A stretch of 37,136 bases of DNA from Verrucomicrobiales bacterium (GTDB lineage: Bacteria; Verrucomicrobiota; Verrucomicrobiia; Verrucomicrobiales; DEV007): contig JAKISY010000042.1 in the NCBI GenBank assembly GCA_021648365.1, positions 1 through 37,136 of the forward strand. The letters are read 5' to 3'. The position numbers were made by a program, and so were the translations under genes. This document shows, piece by piece, positions 8,924 to 17,018 of the stretch. The notes beneath the pieces are model-generated. The model saw only the letters and a list, made by a program, of their open reading frames with translations, searched no databases and was not told the origin of the DNA. How positions within the stretch are numbered: position 1 is the first letter of the stretch; every line of letters begins with the position of its first letter.

Positions 8924-9336
8924 CAGTCACCCCAAGTCACCGCCACCACATTTTTTTGATCTTGCCGCTGATAAAAAAAACCATCGCTCATCTTGCGCAC
9001 CAACATGATTCCCAGCCCACCTATAGCCCGATCTTCACTAGCAAGCGAAGTATCAGGCTCGGCAACCGCCAACGGGTCGAAAGCCATACCAGCATCACAC
9101 AAACGCAAAGACAAAAGTCCACTCCCACCTTCCACCTCGACATCGATCAAATCCTGTCCTCCCAAACCACTGTGCTGGCAAATATTCATCAACAGTTCCT
9201 CCAAAGCCAAACGCAACGCTCCCACCGCATCAGACGACACAGCTTTCGCGCCAATAAAATCACACAGTTCATCAATCAAAGGGAAAATCTTCTCCTTCGC
9301 AGCTGGCACTTTATACTTTTTTTGAAAAGAAAGCAT
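8920..9336 (-). CDS. RsbW-like anti-sigma factor / HATPase_c serine kinase
   Basis: This roughly 138-residue protein has the small GHKL ATPase fold of RsbW/SpoIIAB-type anti-sigma kinases: an N-box RLALEELLMNICQHSG, a G1-box LRLCDAGMAFDP and a G2-like IGGLGIMLVRKMSD. Such proteins bind a sigma factor, or another target, and phosphorylate a STAS antagonist. The phosphatase that would reverse that is the convergent gene at 7736. The two genes overlap by 4 bases, and the palindrome CTAG at 8920-8923 supplies both TAG stops. The frame can be extended to a TTG at 9375, but the ATG at 9336 starts right at the conserved fold (MLSFQKKY) and is preferred. No sigma factor adjoins it; the nearest candidate is the ECF gene at 24.4 kb, and any link is speculative. 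Confidence 0.85.
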   Translation of the reverse strand: MLSFQKKYKVPAAKEKIFPLIDELCDFIGAKAVSSDAVGALRLALEELLMNICQHSGLGGQDLIDVEVEGGSGLLSLRLCDAGMAFDPLAVAEPDTSLASEDRAIGGLGIMLVRKMSDGFFYQRQDQKNVVAVTWGDC

Positions 9337-9493
9337 TGTAGATTCCCAGCCTAGACAATATCCAGCAAAGCTCAAGCCCCTATCCCCATCCCCTCTTCTT
9401 CTACTCCCCTTTCTTCACATCAAAAATCATCAATCGCTAGTCGCCAATCATCCTACCATCCCCCCCGTCATTAACAATTCTCCATTCTCTCTT

Positions 9494-9535
9494 CCTTTCA
9501 CACTTCCTTTCACACTTCACACTTCACACTTCACC
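9494..9535 (+). repeat. CTTCACA-type short tandem tract before a start codon
   Basis: About six imperfect repeats of CTTTCACA / CTTCACA run directly up to the ATG at 9536. Nearly the same tract precedes the GTG at 27461. No Shine-Dalgarno sequence is present in either. Confidence 0.6.
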
Positions 9536-10090
9536 ATGCCCCCACTTCGCCTCCTCCTCATCGTAGCTCACCCAGACGACGCCGAAGCCCGCTGCGGCGG
9601 ACTCATGAGCATCTACCGCCAAGCCGGCCACGTAGTGAAATGGATGTCTTTTTCCGTCACCGTGCCAGCCATTGTCCCCGATACACCTGCACTGTCCAAA
9701 GATCCCGTCATCGCCTACATGGCAGACCTATTCACCCGCCCCACTCCTCTGCGAACCGATATCGCTATCGACGTCGATGCATACCGCGACAACATCATCG
9801 AGATGTTTTCCTGCCATGCCTCGCAAGCCTTCGAATGGTTACCCTTCAACCGAGGCGAGTCCGACTCCGTACCTGAAAGTGCTGAGCAACGCAAAACCTG
9901 GATGCACGAACATTTTTTACCCTGACTCTACGGTAAAGTCGCCGAAACTTACCGCCAAGAATTGATCGACACCTATGGTGAAAAAGTTGGTGAAAAGACG
10001 CCCTACGCCGAAGTTTACGAAATCAGTGAATACGCCTGCCCACTCGATGACCAAAAGCGTAAAAAGCTTTTCTGGTTTCTCCCAGAGTGA
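9536..10090 (+). pseudogene. PIG-L (LmbE-like) deacetylase pseudogene: internal deletion plus in-frame TGA
   Basis: The N-terminus has the zinc-binding AHPDD motif (VAHPDDAEARCGG), typical of PIG-L/LmbE enzymes that remove N-acetyl groups from GlcNAc-type substrates. After VVKWMSFS the sequence jumps directly to VTVPAIVPDTPAL, which in intact relatives lies after the second zinc motif (HPDH region). About 100 residues are therefore missing, although the frame is kept. A TGA at 9923-9925 then interrupts the frame. Beyond it, family-like sequence continues in the same frame to a TGA at 10088 (YRQELIDTYGEK, YEISEYACPLDD). Having lost half its metal site and carrying a nonsense codon, the gene is very probably dead. 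Reading through the TGA as a sense codon would not restore the missing motif. Confidence 0.8.
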
Positions 10091-10104
10091 AAATAGTATC
10101 ACTC
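10085..10104. terminator. Possible shared hairpin between convergent genes
   Basis: GAGTGA and TCACTC form a perfect 6-bp stem around an 8-nt A/T-rich loop. The hairpin includes the last codons of the pseudogene frame and of the ankyrin gene. It lacks a T tract, so it is only a weak bidirectional terminator candidate. Confidence 0.35.
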
Positions 10105-11235
10105 ATCCCAACTCGAAGTCGTCGTTGAAATCCAATAACCGTAGCGCTTCACTGCGACTCCGCTCACCCCACCTCCACTAAGAAACGGTCCCGTCGCTTG
10201 ACGCTGTGACCACTCGTAACTTTTTTTGCCGGTCATCTTGATCATCAGCTCGACCACCAACCCAAATTCCTTTGTTTTTGGATCATAATAAGCTGAATTC
10301 GATTTCGCAACTTTCACTTCTTCATCCGAAGCCTCAATTGCTCGGGAACCCCTCCTCACATTTGGCCAGTTTCTGCGACAAAATGTCATCATTTCCTTGC
10401 TTGGATCATTTTTATTTACCGATAGAAACTGAATAGCCTTCGCTGAAGATACACTAAAAATATCGAGTGATTTCAGTAGTCCTTCAGGAAATTCACCCAC
10501 AAGCTTTTCCTTTGCTATCGGTTTTTTCATTACATCGCACACATCCCAGTATTTTTTTTGAAACGCCATATCGATTGGCCGATCACCATATCTTGATTTC
10601 ACTCCCCGATCTGCTCCGTTTGCGATTAGCAACTTGGCAATGCCTGGCTTGTTATACAGTGAGGCATAGTGCAGTGCCGTCCACTTGGTATCAAAATCCA
10701 ACGCTTCATCAATTTGCAAACCTGCCTGAAGCAGCGCTTCCAGCAATTTAATGTTGCCATCCCCCACTGCCAATGTCGCCGCTTGGCATAATTTCACATG
10801 TTTCCAATCCCGTTTGTCGATCTCCTTATTTTCTTCAGTCAAATACTTCGCGTCTGTTTTAGTTTTTTCCGCTTTCGATTGTTTTTGAATAATTCCAAAA
10901 CCATGTCCCGCCTCATTCACAAAATAATGCACTCGATACAACAGGTCATTGTCATCCTTCTTTGCATGAAGCTGAATGATTGTGCCAGTTAGTTTCACTA
11001 TATAATGATCTACTCCAATCGCATCCACCACAATCCCCCCCACATAGGCAAACGGCCCCTCTGGATCGCCAAATTCCTTGATGAACTCTCCACCTTCATA
11101 CGCGTTATATTCACGCGCCATCTTTGCAGAATAGCGAAATTTCAGCGCCGGCGTTTCCTTCACCTTCTCTTCACCACAAGCAAGCCCTGCCACCAGCACC
11201 AGACCAATTTGAAACAACCATAAAACCTCTTTCAT
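10099..11235 (-). CDS. Exported ankyrin-repeat protein of unknown function
   Basis: The protein has about 378 residues and an N-terminal hydrophobic leader (LWLFQIGLVLVAGLAC). The cysteine could be a weak lipobox, otherwise signal peptidase I would cut there. The middle (about 150-240) carries two or three ankyrin repeats: ATLAVGDGNIKLLEALLQAG, TALHYASLYNKPGIAKLLIANGAD and RPIDMAFQKKYWDVCDVM. The flanking N-terminal (30-130) and C-terminal (250-378) parts are not recognised; the end contains a Gly/Ser-rich GPFLSGGGVSGVAVKRYGYW. Ankyrin repeats usually mediate protein-protein contacts, so a periplasmic scaffold or inhibitor role is possible but unproven. The frame extends to a TTG two codons upstream, but the ATG at 11235 is preferred. 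It lies in a patch of decayed genes and may itself be of recent origin. Confidence 0.75.
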   Translation of the reverse strand: MKEVLWLFQIGLVLVAGLACGEEKVKETPALKFRYSAKMAREYNAYEGGEFIKEFGDPEGPFAYVGGIVVDAIGVDHYIVKLTGTIIQLHAKKDDNDLLYRVHYFVNEAGHGFGIIQKQSKAEKTKTDAKYLTEENKEIDKRDWKHVKLCQAATLAVGDGNIKLLEALLQAGLQIDEALDFDTKWTALHYASLYNKPGIAKLLIANGADRGVKSRYGDRPIDMAFQKKYWDVCDVMKKPIAKEKLVGEFPEGLLKSLDIFSVSSAKAIQFLSVNKNDPSKEMMTFCRRNWPNVRRGSRAIEASDEEVKVAKSNSAYYDPKTKEFGLVVELMIKMTGKKSYEWSQRQATGPFLSGGGVSGVAVKRYGYWISTTTSSWDE

Positions 11236-11241
11236 TGCCAA

Positions 11242-11372
11242 GTATCATTCCAGAAACAAGAAGAACCTACAAGTGCGAATATCACTCTCAATTCCGAATC
11301 TACATTACCCTCCTCAAATTGGCACTCGCCATCAGCAATACTAGGTCGCGCCATCTGACCAAATCTTCATCT
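11242..11372. other. Intergenic region upstream of the ankyrin gene
   Basis: No gene is supported. The minus strand reads DEDLVRWRDLVLLMASANL in a different frame from the remnant that ends at 11373, which may be a displaced tail of that remnant. Confidence 0.3.
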
Positions 11373-11990
11373 TCAGTAGGAGATACGCCCTGATGACCAG
11401 GTAGATTCAAAAAACTCATCCAGATCGCGGGTATGATCAATGGGATCGCGGCGTAGAGTAGGGACAGCTTCCCAGTGGAAGCCATCCCCCTCATCAAAGC
11501 GGACGTACAGTTCTCCCGCATCCGGCCTTCCGAAGTAGTTCTTCAGTTCGATCCATGAGATAACAGGTATCCAGTTCTCCACACGAAAATCGGAATCGAC
11601 ATGCTCGAAGCCATGATCAAACGGATGTTGCCTGCACTTTTTTGCGGATTCAAATCAGTAGCCACCGACAAGGCCGCGGAAAGAGCTGCGCACTGACAAA
11701 ATCCCAAAAGGGTTCAAAGTGGCAAGCTCGATTCCTTTGTCACGCATAAGAGTTCCCGCTTTGGGAATCGAGTTAGTATAACTGGTGAGTCGAGTTTCAT
11801 AACCACCTCCATGCTTACCTATAGAGCCTCTTCATAGTGCGCCTGATTCGGTCCACGACGCGCGATCTTCATCATCTCCTTGCGCCGACCCACCGCCTGA
11901 TCGGAAAATCCAAGATCAGGAAAAAGTGCGTTTGTGCAGCAAAATCCTGCTCGAACGCTACTTTAATCCCGCAGTGAACGGAGGTTAAGT
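11373..11990 (-). pseudogene. Decayed gene remnants, several frames, unrecognised
   Basis: Three protein-like stretches follow one another on the minus strand. First, near 11950-11825, one frame reads LFPDLGFSDQAVGRRKEMM then KIARRGPNQAHYEEAL before a TAG. It continues with a frame change into IGKHGGGYETRLTSYTNSIP, KAGTLMRDKGIELATLNPFG and SVRSSFRGLVGGY, ending in TGA at 11655-11657. The same frame then resumes beyond that stop with HPFDHGFEHVDSDFRVENWI, WIELKNYFGRPDAGELYVRF and GFHWEAVPTLRRDPIDHTRD up to 11373, with only a GTG (11582) as possible start. Low-complexity features are absent and the composition looks coding, so this is best read as one or two genes broken by a frameshift and a nonsense codon. 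I do not recognise the family; the last piece could survive as a small intact gene of about 69 residues. Confidence 0.5.
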
Positions 11991-12016
11991 AATCCGCCCA
12001 AACAACCAACGCAGAC

Positions 12017-12658
12017 TCACTCTCCCAAATCCGCCACCTGGATGTCCTTGAACCTCACCAGCAACTTGTTGCCCGAGTGCATTTGCAAGATAAAATGCCC
12101 CGCCTCCAGCACTGGGTCGTTTTTAGATTCCGCAATCTGGATGCCGTTCAACCAAGTGACGATGTGCCCACCTTCAGCCAAAATCTCCATCTTATTCCAC
12201 TGATCGTATTTGAAAGCCTTTTTCACCAAAGCTTCATCAGGTTTGCTCACCCACTTGCGCCCGTAGCTTTCATAGATGCCAGCCGTGTTATTACGCGGAT
12301 CCACTTCAATCTGCAAACCACGAGCTTTGTCAGGTTTTTCCACACGCGCACGAACATAAAAACCACTATTGCCTTCGAGTGACTTAAAAGAAAACTTCAC
12401 TCGCAGATTTTTATACTTTTCATCAGAAACCAACAGCCCATAAAGCTTCGCTGCCTTTTGCGTTTTGCCCGTGATCGCCCCCTCTTCGATCACCCAGTCT
12501 CCATCTCCCACCTGATGCCAACCTTTAAGCGTCTTACCATCAAAAATAGATTTCCAAGCCAACTTAGCATCGTCTTTGTCCGCAGCCACAGAATAGCCAA
12601 TCAGGCAAAATCCAATCATCGAACAAAGGGCGGCAGAAATCAGGCTATTTTTTTTCAT
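12017..12658 (-). CDS. Exported DUF1080 (3-keto-disaccharide hydrolase-like) protein
   Basis: A 213-residue protein with a clear signal peptide (MKKNSLISAALCSMIGFCLI then ...SVAA). The mature part is one DUF1080 domain, a concanavalin-like beta sandwich: WKSIFDGKTLKGWHQVG at the front, then GNSGFYVRARV, GLQIEVDP, AGIYESYGRKW, WNKMEILAEGGHIVTWLNG and FILQMHSG with a final VRFKDIQV. These blocks match the family throughout, so it is full length. Characterised relatives act on 3-keto-glycosides, but many paralogues in these phyla have unknown substrates, so the exact reaction is open. The frame extends upstream to 12709, but the ATG at 12658 begins the signal peptide and is preferred. It is a single gene, with the decayed region downstream. 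Confidence 0.88.
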   Translation of the reverse strand: MKKNSLISAALCSMIGFCLIGYSVAADKDDAKLAWKSIFDGKTLKGWHQVGDGDWVIEEGAITGKTQKAAKLYGLLVSDEKYKNLRVKFSFKSLEGNSGFYVRARVEKPDKARGLQIEVDPRNNTAGIYESYGRKWVSKPDEALVKKAFKYDQWNKMEILAEGGHIVTWLNGIQIAESKNDPVLEAGHFILQMHSGNKLLVRFKDIQVADLGE

Positions 12659-13202
12659 GAGGTGTTTTTTTAAATTAAAGATGAGATATAGAATGCCTAC
12701 GGTAAACAAAAACCAAGCTAAATCCAGCTCAATGTGAAACAGCTTTCCAAGCTGTCATTCCTTGCATTCACATTAAAAGCCCTCTTCATTCTCTCAGGCT
12801 TGGTATCCACTCCCGGCTTATAATAATTGCCCATCAGATTCAGCCCTAGTAACCGCCTTTGGTTTACGATTACCACCCAGGTTGGTTCCAACGTGTTTCA
12901 TTCTCCCCCTTCAGAGCTCAGGCTTAAGTTTCCATCCCTGCCATCCCCCTCTTCTCTGCATTCCTTCGCGCATTCGTGTGCAAACTCTCCGCCCCTGCCC
13001 CCCCCTAAGAAACGCGGCAGGTCGAGCCGCACACACTCCACATTTAATTCATCATTCCAAATTGCCTTCGAGTATTTATCTCCGGCTATTTGCTTTCGGG
13101 GAATACCTCCAGCTACCTCCACTGCGTTTCGGTGCGACTACGCCTCGGTTCCAAATTCATTTTCCCTTTGCCAAGTGCCACGCTTCGTATTAAACAAGAG
13201 CC
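12659..13202. other. Intergenic region between divergent DUF1080 and Ldh_2 genes
   Basis: About 540 bp without a supported gene. It must carry both promoters, but no convincing -35/-10 pair was seen. It contains a partial copy of the 7258/7481 repeat core (about 12941-12970) and a run of nine C residues near 13000. Confidence 0.45.
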
Positions 13203-14321
13203 ATGGCTCAACAGGAATCTTTTTACATCGTCCCAACAGAACAGCACGACCAACTGGTGCGAGCCGCTTATATCCACCGAGGTTTTAATGCCGAAGAAGC
13301 CAACGCTGCCGCCGCCATGTGCTCCAATGCCTCCCATCATGGCATCCGCACCCACAATGCCCTGAAGGCTCTGCACCTCGACGAATTGTTTGGCAGCGGC
13401 TCCGGCGGCTGTGTCCCCAACGCAGAGATCGAAGTGATCGAGTCAAAATTCAAAGCCGTGCAGACTTGGAACGCCAACCGCAAACTCGGACAAGCCGTCG
13501 CCACCCAAGCGATGAACACCTGTATGGAACTCGCCGACGAATACGGTGTCGGTATCGTCGCCGTGGACAATGCTTTTCACTACCTGTGGGGCGGAGGCTA
13601 CGTCATCGACGCAGCCAAAAAAGGCTACATCGCCTACACCAACTGCACCTCGACTCTTTCCGAAGTGGTACCTTTTGGTGGCAAATACCCCACCCTCGGC
13701 ACCAACCCGCACAGCTGGGCTTTCCCCACCGTGGACGCCGTAGGCTATCCCGTCGTGCTCGACTGGGCGACTTCCACCATCGCCATGGGACGCGTACAAC
13801 AAATCAAACGCGAAGGTGGCGAGCTGCCACCCAACGCCGCCATCGATGCTGACGGCAACATGACCACCGATCCCAATCAAGTCGCCGCACTGCTCCCCTT
13901 CGGAGCTCACAAAGGATACGGACTATGCCTATTGAACGAACTCTACGGAGCCGTCATCGGCGGATCGCTACCCACCTTGCGCGGACGTGCTGATCTAGCC
14001 AAAGCCGCTGATGAAAAATCCACCACCGCCTTCTATTTTCAAGTCATCCACCCCGATGCCCTCAGCGGACAAAATTTCTCCAAAGGTCGCACCCAAGCAG
14101 AAAACATCACCGCCGTGATCGAAGACGTGCTCGGTCATGGCAATGAAAACTGCATGTTACCCGGCACCATCGAAGCCAACAACGCCAAACGCAGCGATCA
14201 ATCTGGCGGCCTGTTATTCTCTGCCGCCGAACTCGCCGAATTCTCCGAACTCGCCAGCGAGTGCCAACAAGACCCCACCCCCTGGTCCACCGACACCCTC
14301 CCCATCTTCGAAGAAGCTTAA
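13203..14321 (+). CDS. Malate/L-lactate dehydrogenase family (Ldh_2) oxidoreductase
   Basis: This 372-residue protein belongs to the Ldh_2 family (YlbC/AllD/DlgD/ComC type), NAD(P)-dependent 2-hydroxyacid or 2-ketoacid reductases with an unusual non-Rossmann fold. Family blocks are ASHHGIRTHNAL (with the conserved S-H-x-x-x-R-H-like active-site segment), GVGIVAVDNAFHYLWGGGYV, PFGGKYPTLGTNPHSWAFP, VVLDWATSTIAMGRV, LLPFGAHKGYGLCLLNELYG and FYFQVIHPDAL. Usual family length is about 330-370, so it is complete. It is followed after 51 bp by an SDR oxidoreductase, and a two-dehydrogenase pair of this kind suggests hexuronate or related sugar-acid metabolism; that link is inference. A short AAGAG precedes the ATG. 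Confidence 0.87.
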   Translation: MAQQESFYIVPTEQHDQLVRAAYIHRGFNAEEANAAAAMCSNASHHGIRTHNALKALHLDELFGSGSGGCVPNAEIEVIESKFKAVQTWNANRKLGQAVATQAMNTCMELADEYGVGIVAVDNAFHYLWGGGYVIDAAKKGYIAYTNCTSTLSEVVPFGGKYPTLGTNPHSWAFPTVDAVGYPVVLDWATSTIAMGRVQQIKREGGELPPNAAIDADGNMTTDPNQVAALLPFGAHKGYGLCLLNELYGAVIGGSLPTLRGRADLAKAADEKSTTAFYFQVIHPDALSGQNFSKGRTQAENITAVIEDVLGHGNENCMLPGTIEANNAKRSDQSGGLLFSAAELAEFSELASECQQDPTPWSTDTLPIFEEA

Positions 14322-14372
14322 TGCCCGCCTCTTCATTTCAAATTTCAAATCTCAAATTTTTAATTCCTCACC

Positions 14373-15152
14373 ATGTCCTACCTCGACCAACTCTTCTCAC
14401 TCGAAAATCAAACCGCCATCGTCATCGGTGGCACCGGTACCCTTTGCGGTGAAATGGCGCAAGGCATCGCCCAAGCCGGAGCCAATACCATCATCGTCGG
14501 ACGCAGTGCAGAAAAAGGCGCACAACGTGTAACTGCCATCGAAGCCGCTGGTGGCAAAGCCCGCTTCGTCGCCGCCGACGTCGCCGACCGCGCCTCGCTC
14601 GAAGCCTTACTCGCCGATGTTTTAGCAGCAGAAGGCTCAGTCGATATCCTGGTCAACGGCGCAGGTATCAACTCGCCCACACCCGTGCTCGACATCCCCG
14701 ACGACGAATTTGCCCGCATCATCGATATCAACCTCGGAGCCATCCTGCGTTCCTGTCAGGTTTTTGGCAAACAAATGCTCGCTCAAGAAAACGGCGGCTC
14801 GATCATCAATCTCGGCTCCATCTCTGGACTCGGACCACTGAGCCGAGTTTTCACCTATTCCGCCAGTAAGGCCGCCGTGCATAATCTGAGCAAAAATCTC
14901 GCCCGCGAATGGGGCGACCAAGGCATCCGCGTCAATACTCTGGTGCCAGGTTTTTTCCCCGCCGAACAAAACCGCAAAGTGCTCACACAAGACCGCGTCG
15001 CCTCCATCATGGGACACACCCCGATGGATCGTTTTGGCAACGCCGACGAGCTCATCCCCGCGACCCTTTTGTTGGCTTCAAAAAATGCAGGCTCATTCAT
15101 CACCGGCATCGAAATGATCGTTGATGGAGGTTTTTCTGCGATGTCGATCTGA
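14373..15152 (+). CDS. Short-chain dehydrogenase/reductase (mannonate/gluconate-type SDR)
   Basis: A 259-residue classical SDR. The nucleotide-binding glycine motif is the variant GGTGTLCG (19-26), NGAG is at 95-98, the catalytic serine is S149 in NLGSISG, and Y162/K166 lie in YSASK, followed by RVNTLVPGFFPAEQ and a C-terminal SFITGIEMIVDGGFSAM. All four catalytic-tetrad positions appear intact. The start FSLENQTAIVIGGTGTLCGE strongly resembles the SDR subgroup that includes fructuronate/mannonate oxidoreductases and gluconate 5-dehydrogenases, so a sugar-acid substrate is likely, but the exact one cannot be read from sequence. It lies 51 bp behind the Ldh_2 gene and is probably co-transcribed. 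There is no Shine-Dalgarno sequence; the leader is a TTTCAAAT-type A/T-rich tract. Confidence 0.87.
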   Translation: MSYLDQLFSLENQTAIVIGGTGTLCGEMAQGIAQAGANTIIVGRSAEKGAQRVTAIEAAGGKARFVAADVADRASLEALLADVLAAEGSVDILVNGAGINSPTPVLDIPDDEFARIIDINLGAILRSCQVFGKQMLAQENGGSIINLGSISGLGPLSRVFTYSASKAAVHNLSKNLAREWGDQGIRVNTLVPGFFPAEQNRKVLTQDRVASIMGHTPMDRFGNADELIPATLLLASKNAGSFITGIEMIVDGGFSAMSI

Positions 15153-15169
15153 TCCGTAACGACCCGTAG

Positions 15170-15188
15170 CATGGGCATCCTGCCCATG
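15170..15188. repeat. Short-loop palindrome, CATGGGCA stem
   Basis: CATGGGCA and TGCCCATG form a perfect 8-bp stem around a 3-nt loop TCC (GGA on the other strand), 18 bp after the SDR stop. No T tract follows. It is one of a set of intergenic palindromes with different stems and similar loops. Confidence 0.65.
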
Positions 15189-15279
15189 ATGAGTCAGAGC
15201 GATGCAAACAACACCACACAGCTCAGTTAAACCATAAAATTCCGACTGCAACCCATGGCCTAGCAACCCATACCACAGC

Positions 15280-16191
15280 ATGAACCACCTCAGCACCTTT
15301 CTCACCGGAATCGCCATGGGAGTCGCCAATGCGATCCCAGGTGTTTCTGGAGGCACCATCGCCTTCATCACCGGCATCTACGAACGCCTCATCCACGCCG
15401 TCAAATCCTTCGACGTGACCGCTATCCGCAAATTACTCAAACTTCAAATCAAAGACTTCAGTGATCATGTTGATCTACCCTTTTTGATCAGCCTCGGACT
15501 CGGCGTGGTTGCTGGCATTCTCACTTTAGCGCGCTTATTAAAATTCCTTTTCATCAGTTACGAAACTTATGTTTGGTCTTTCTTTTTCGGCCTTATCCTC
15601 GCTTCCATCTGGTTAGTCGGAAAAACCGTCAAACGCTGGGGCGCAGCTCCAATCGTCAGCCTACTGATTGGACTAAGCATCGCCGTTGCCATCGCTCTGA
15701 TCAAACCCGCTGCGGAAAACGACCACCCACTCTACCTCGTGCTCTGTGGTGTGATCGCCATGGCGAGCATGATCATCCCAGGCGTCTCAGGTTCTTTTGT
15801 ACTGCTCTTGATGGGCAACTACAAGCTCATCATGATCGAATCGATCACCTCCCTCAATTTGAAAGTGCTCATTCCCGTCGGCATCGGTGCCGTGATCGGC
15901 ATGATCACCCTCAGCCACCTGCTGTCATGGATCTTCAAACGCTACCACGATGCCGCCATCGCCCTAATGACAGGTTTTGTCGCCGGCTCCCTGCTTACCA
16001 TCTGGCCCTGGAAACAAGCCATCACTCAAACCTTTCAATCCGGTGACAAAGTGAAAGAAAAAGTCATCGGCTACGACTGGTTGCTACCAGAAATGAACAG
16101 CTCGACCCTGATCTCCATCGCCATCATCCTCGCCGGCTGCCTCACCGTCTGGTTGATCGAACTCGCAGGAAAAAAAGCGAATCGGAAATAA
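15280..16191 (+). CDS. DUF368 membrane protein, probable polyprenyl-phosphate (C55-P) transporter
   Basis: A 303-residue polytopic protein with the DUF368 hallmarks: the re-entrant motif IAMGVANAIPGVSGGTIAF near the N-terminus and its inverted counterpart MASMIIPGVSGSFVLLLMGN in the middle, followed by a HLLSWIFKRYHDAAIALMTG helix. Roughly eight or nine hydrophobic segments are seen, as usual for the family. Members have been shown in other bacteria to recycle undecaprenyl phosphate across the cytoplasmic membrane (PopT), feeding peptidoglycan and surface-polysaccharide synthesis. The role here is inferred from the family. The GH-GT2 fusion at 21.8 kb is another envelope-glycan gene in the window. 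No obvious operon partner; the DUF433 gene converges on it. Confidence 0.87.
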   Translation: MNHLSTFLTGIAMGVANAIPGVSGGTIAFITGIYERLIHAVKSFDVTAIRKLLKLQIKDFSDHVDLPFLISLGLGVVAGILTLARLLKFLFISYETYVWSFFFGLILASIWLVGKTVKRWGAAPIVSLLIGLSIAVAIALIKPAAENDHPLYLVLCGVIAMASMIIPGVSGSFVLLLMGNYKLIMIESITSLNLKVLIPVGIGAVIGMITLSHLLSWIFKRYHDAAIALMTGFVAGSLLTIWPWKQAITQTFQSGDKVKEKVIGYDWLLPEMNSSTLISIAIILAGCLTVWLIELAGKKANRK

Positions 16192-16281
16192 TTCAGCCTC
16201 CTTCCGCCTCACTGAGAATTTCAACCGTTCTCACAACGTTTTTGGATTCGTTCCTTCGCTTCGCTCCATGATGAATAACTT

Positions 16282-16506
16282 TCAGACCGCTTCAAATATA
16301 GGATGATCCGATTGAGCTGCCGCGTAATGGATGCAGGCATCGATGTCTCCTTCTTCAAGATAGGGGTAATCTTCGAGAATTTCTGCAACCGGCACTTTGT
16401 AAGCAAGCATTTCAAGAACGTCCTTTACCCTGATTCTCATTCCTCGAATGCAAGGGCGCCCCCCACATTGATTCGGATTGATGGTGATTCGGTCTCTGTA
16501 GCTCAT
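16282..16506 (-). CDS. DUF433 antitoxin-like protein
   Basis: The 74-residue protein has the compact DUF433 signature: RITINPNQCGGRPCIRGMRIRVKDVL, the helix-turn-helix-like middle, and VAEILEDYPYLEEGDIDACIHYAA. DUF433 proteins are usually the first gene of a two-gene toxin-antitoxin unit with a DUF5615 PIN-like partner directly downstream. Here the following ~90 bp hold only a short unrelated frame, and the DUF368 gene converges, so the partner is missing. The ATG at 16506 is chosen because it is followed by the conserved start of the family; an in-frame start 8 codons upstream is possible. It could be a solitary regulator or the leftover of a degraded module. Confidence 0.82.
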   Translation of the reverse strand: MSYRDRITINPNQCGGRPCIRGMRIRVKDVLEMLAYKVPVAEILEDYPYLEEGDIDACIHYAAAQSDHPIFEAV

Positions 16507-16607
16507 GATATGTAAAGTAATCGATTTCAACGTTTTGTGGTAGTCTTTTCCCTCAATTTCTTTCTCTTCCTCGCTCGCTAGTTTCCCACCCCGTTCAATT
16601 TAGCCCT

Positions 16608-17018
16608 CTACCAAGTCAACAGCCAAGAGGACAGCATTACGCCCGCGACGCTACCACACAGCAAATAAAAAGCCCATTTACGAAAAGGCAATCTACCTTT
16701 GCGCCGTTTAAGAATCCATCCATAGTGAAATATTCCGACCGCACACATAACCCACATCGCAGCCGCTAAAGGATAAGCCCCCATTCTACTGGCTGGCTCT
16801 AAAAAAACTTTTTGCAGCAGCAAAAAAAATAAAGGACTCCCCCCATAAACCCAGTGAATCCATGGTGGAACCAATATTCTATTTTCTTCCTCATTCAAAG
16901 CATCTGCCGACTCCACCCCCTTCCCCAAATACCAAGCCACCACTCCAACAACCAGCGCAAGCCCTAACGGCGCTAAAACTGCGATTACGATAATGCCCGT
17001 TACTGTCATCCTTCCCAT
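16608..17018 (-). CDS. Small integral membrane protein, unrecognised
   Basis: About 136 residues with four hydrophobic segments by eye: VTGIIVIAVLAPLGLALVVG, a middle WVYGGSPLFFLLLQKVF, YPLAAAMWVMCAVGIFHYGW and a C-terminal FYLLCGSVAGVMLSSWLLTW. Basic stretches (LKRRKGRLPFRKW) lie between the last two, consistent with a cytoplasmic loop. No family is recognised. The frame extends to a TTG at 17060; ATG 17018 and ATG 17009 are both plausible, and the former is used. No operon partner is evident. Confidence 0.6.
   Translation of the reverse strand: MGRMTVTGIIVIAVLAPLGLALVVGVVAWYLGKGVESADALNEEENRILVPPWIHWVYGGSPLFFLLLQKVFLEPASRMGAYPLAAAMWVMCAVGIFHYGWILKRRKGRLPFRKWAFYLLCGSVAGVMLSSWLLTW

Noticed and set aside
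9923..9925. TGA read as selenocysteine or as a sense codon in the PIG-L gene
   Set aside because: No SECIS-like hairpin was seen just after it, TGA ends other genes here normally, and the gene has also lost a catalytic segment.
12710..13202. Small forward frames in the DUF1080/Ldh_2 intergenic region as genes
   Set aside because: They are Ser/Pro/Phe-rich, overlap one another in several frames and resemble translated pyrimidine-rich repeat sequence.
16221..16415. 64-residue minus frame overlapping the DUF433 gene
   Set aside because: It lies in a different frame over DUF433 codons that carry the family signature, so it is a shadow.
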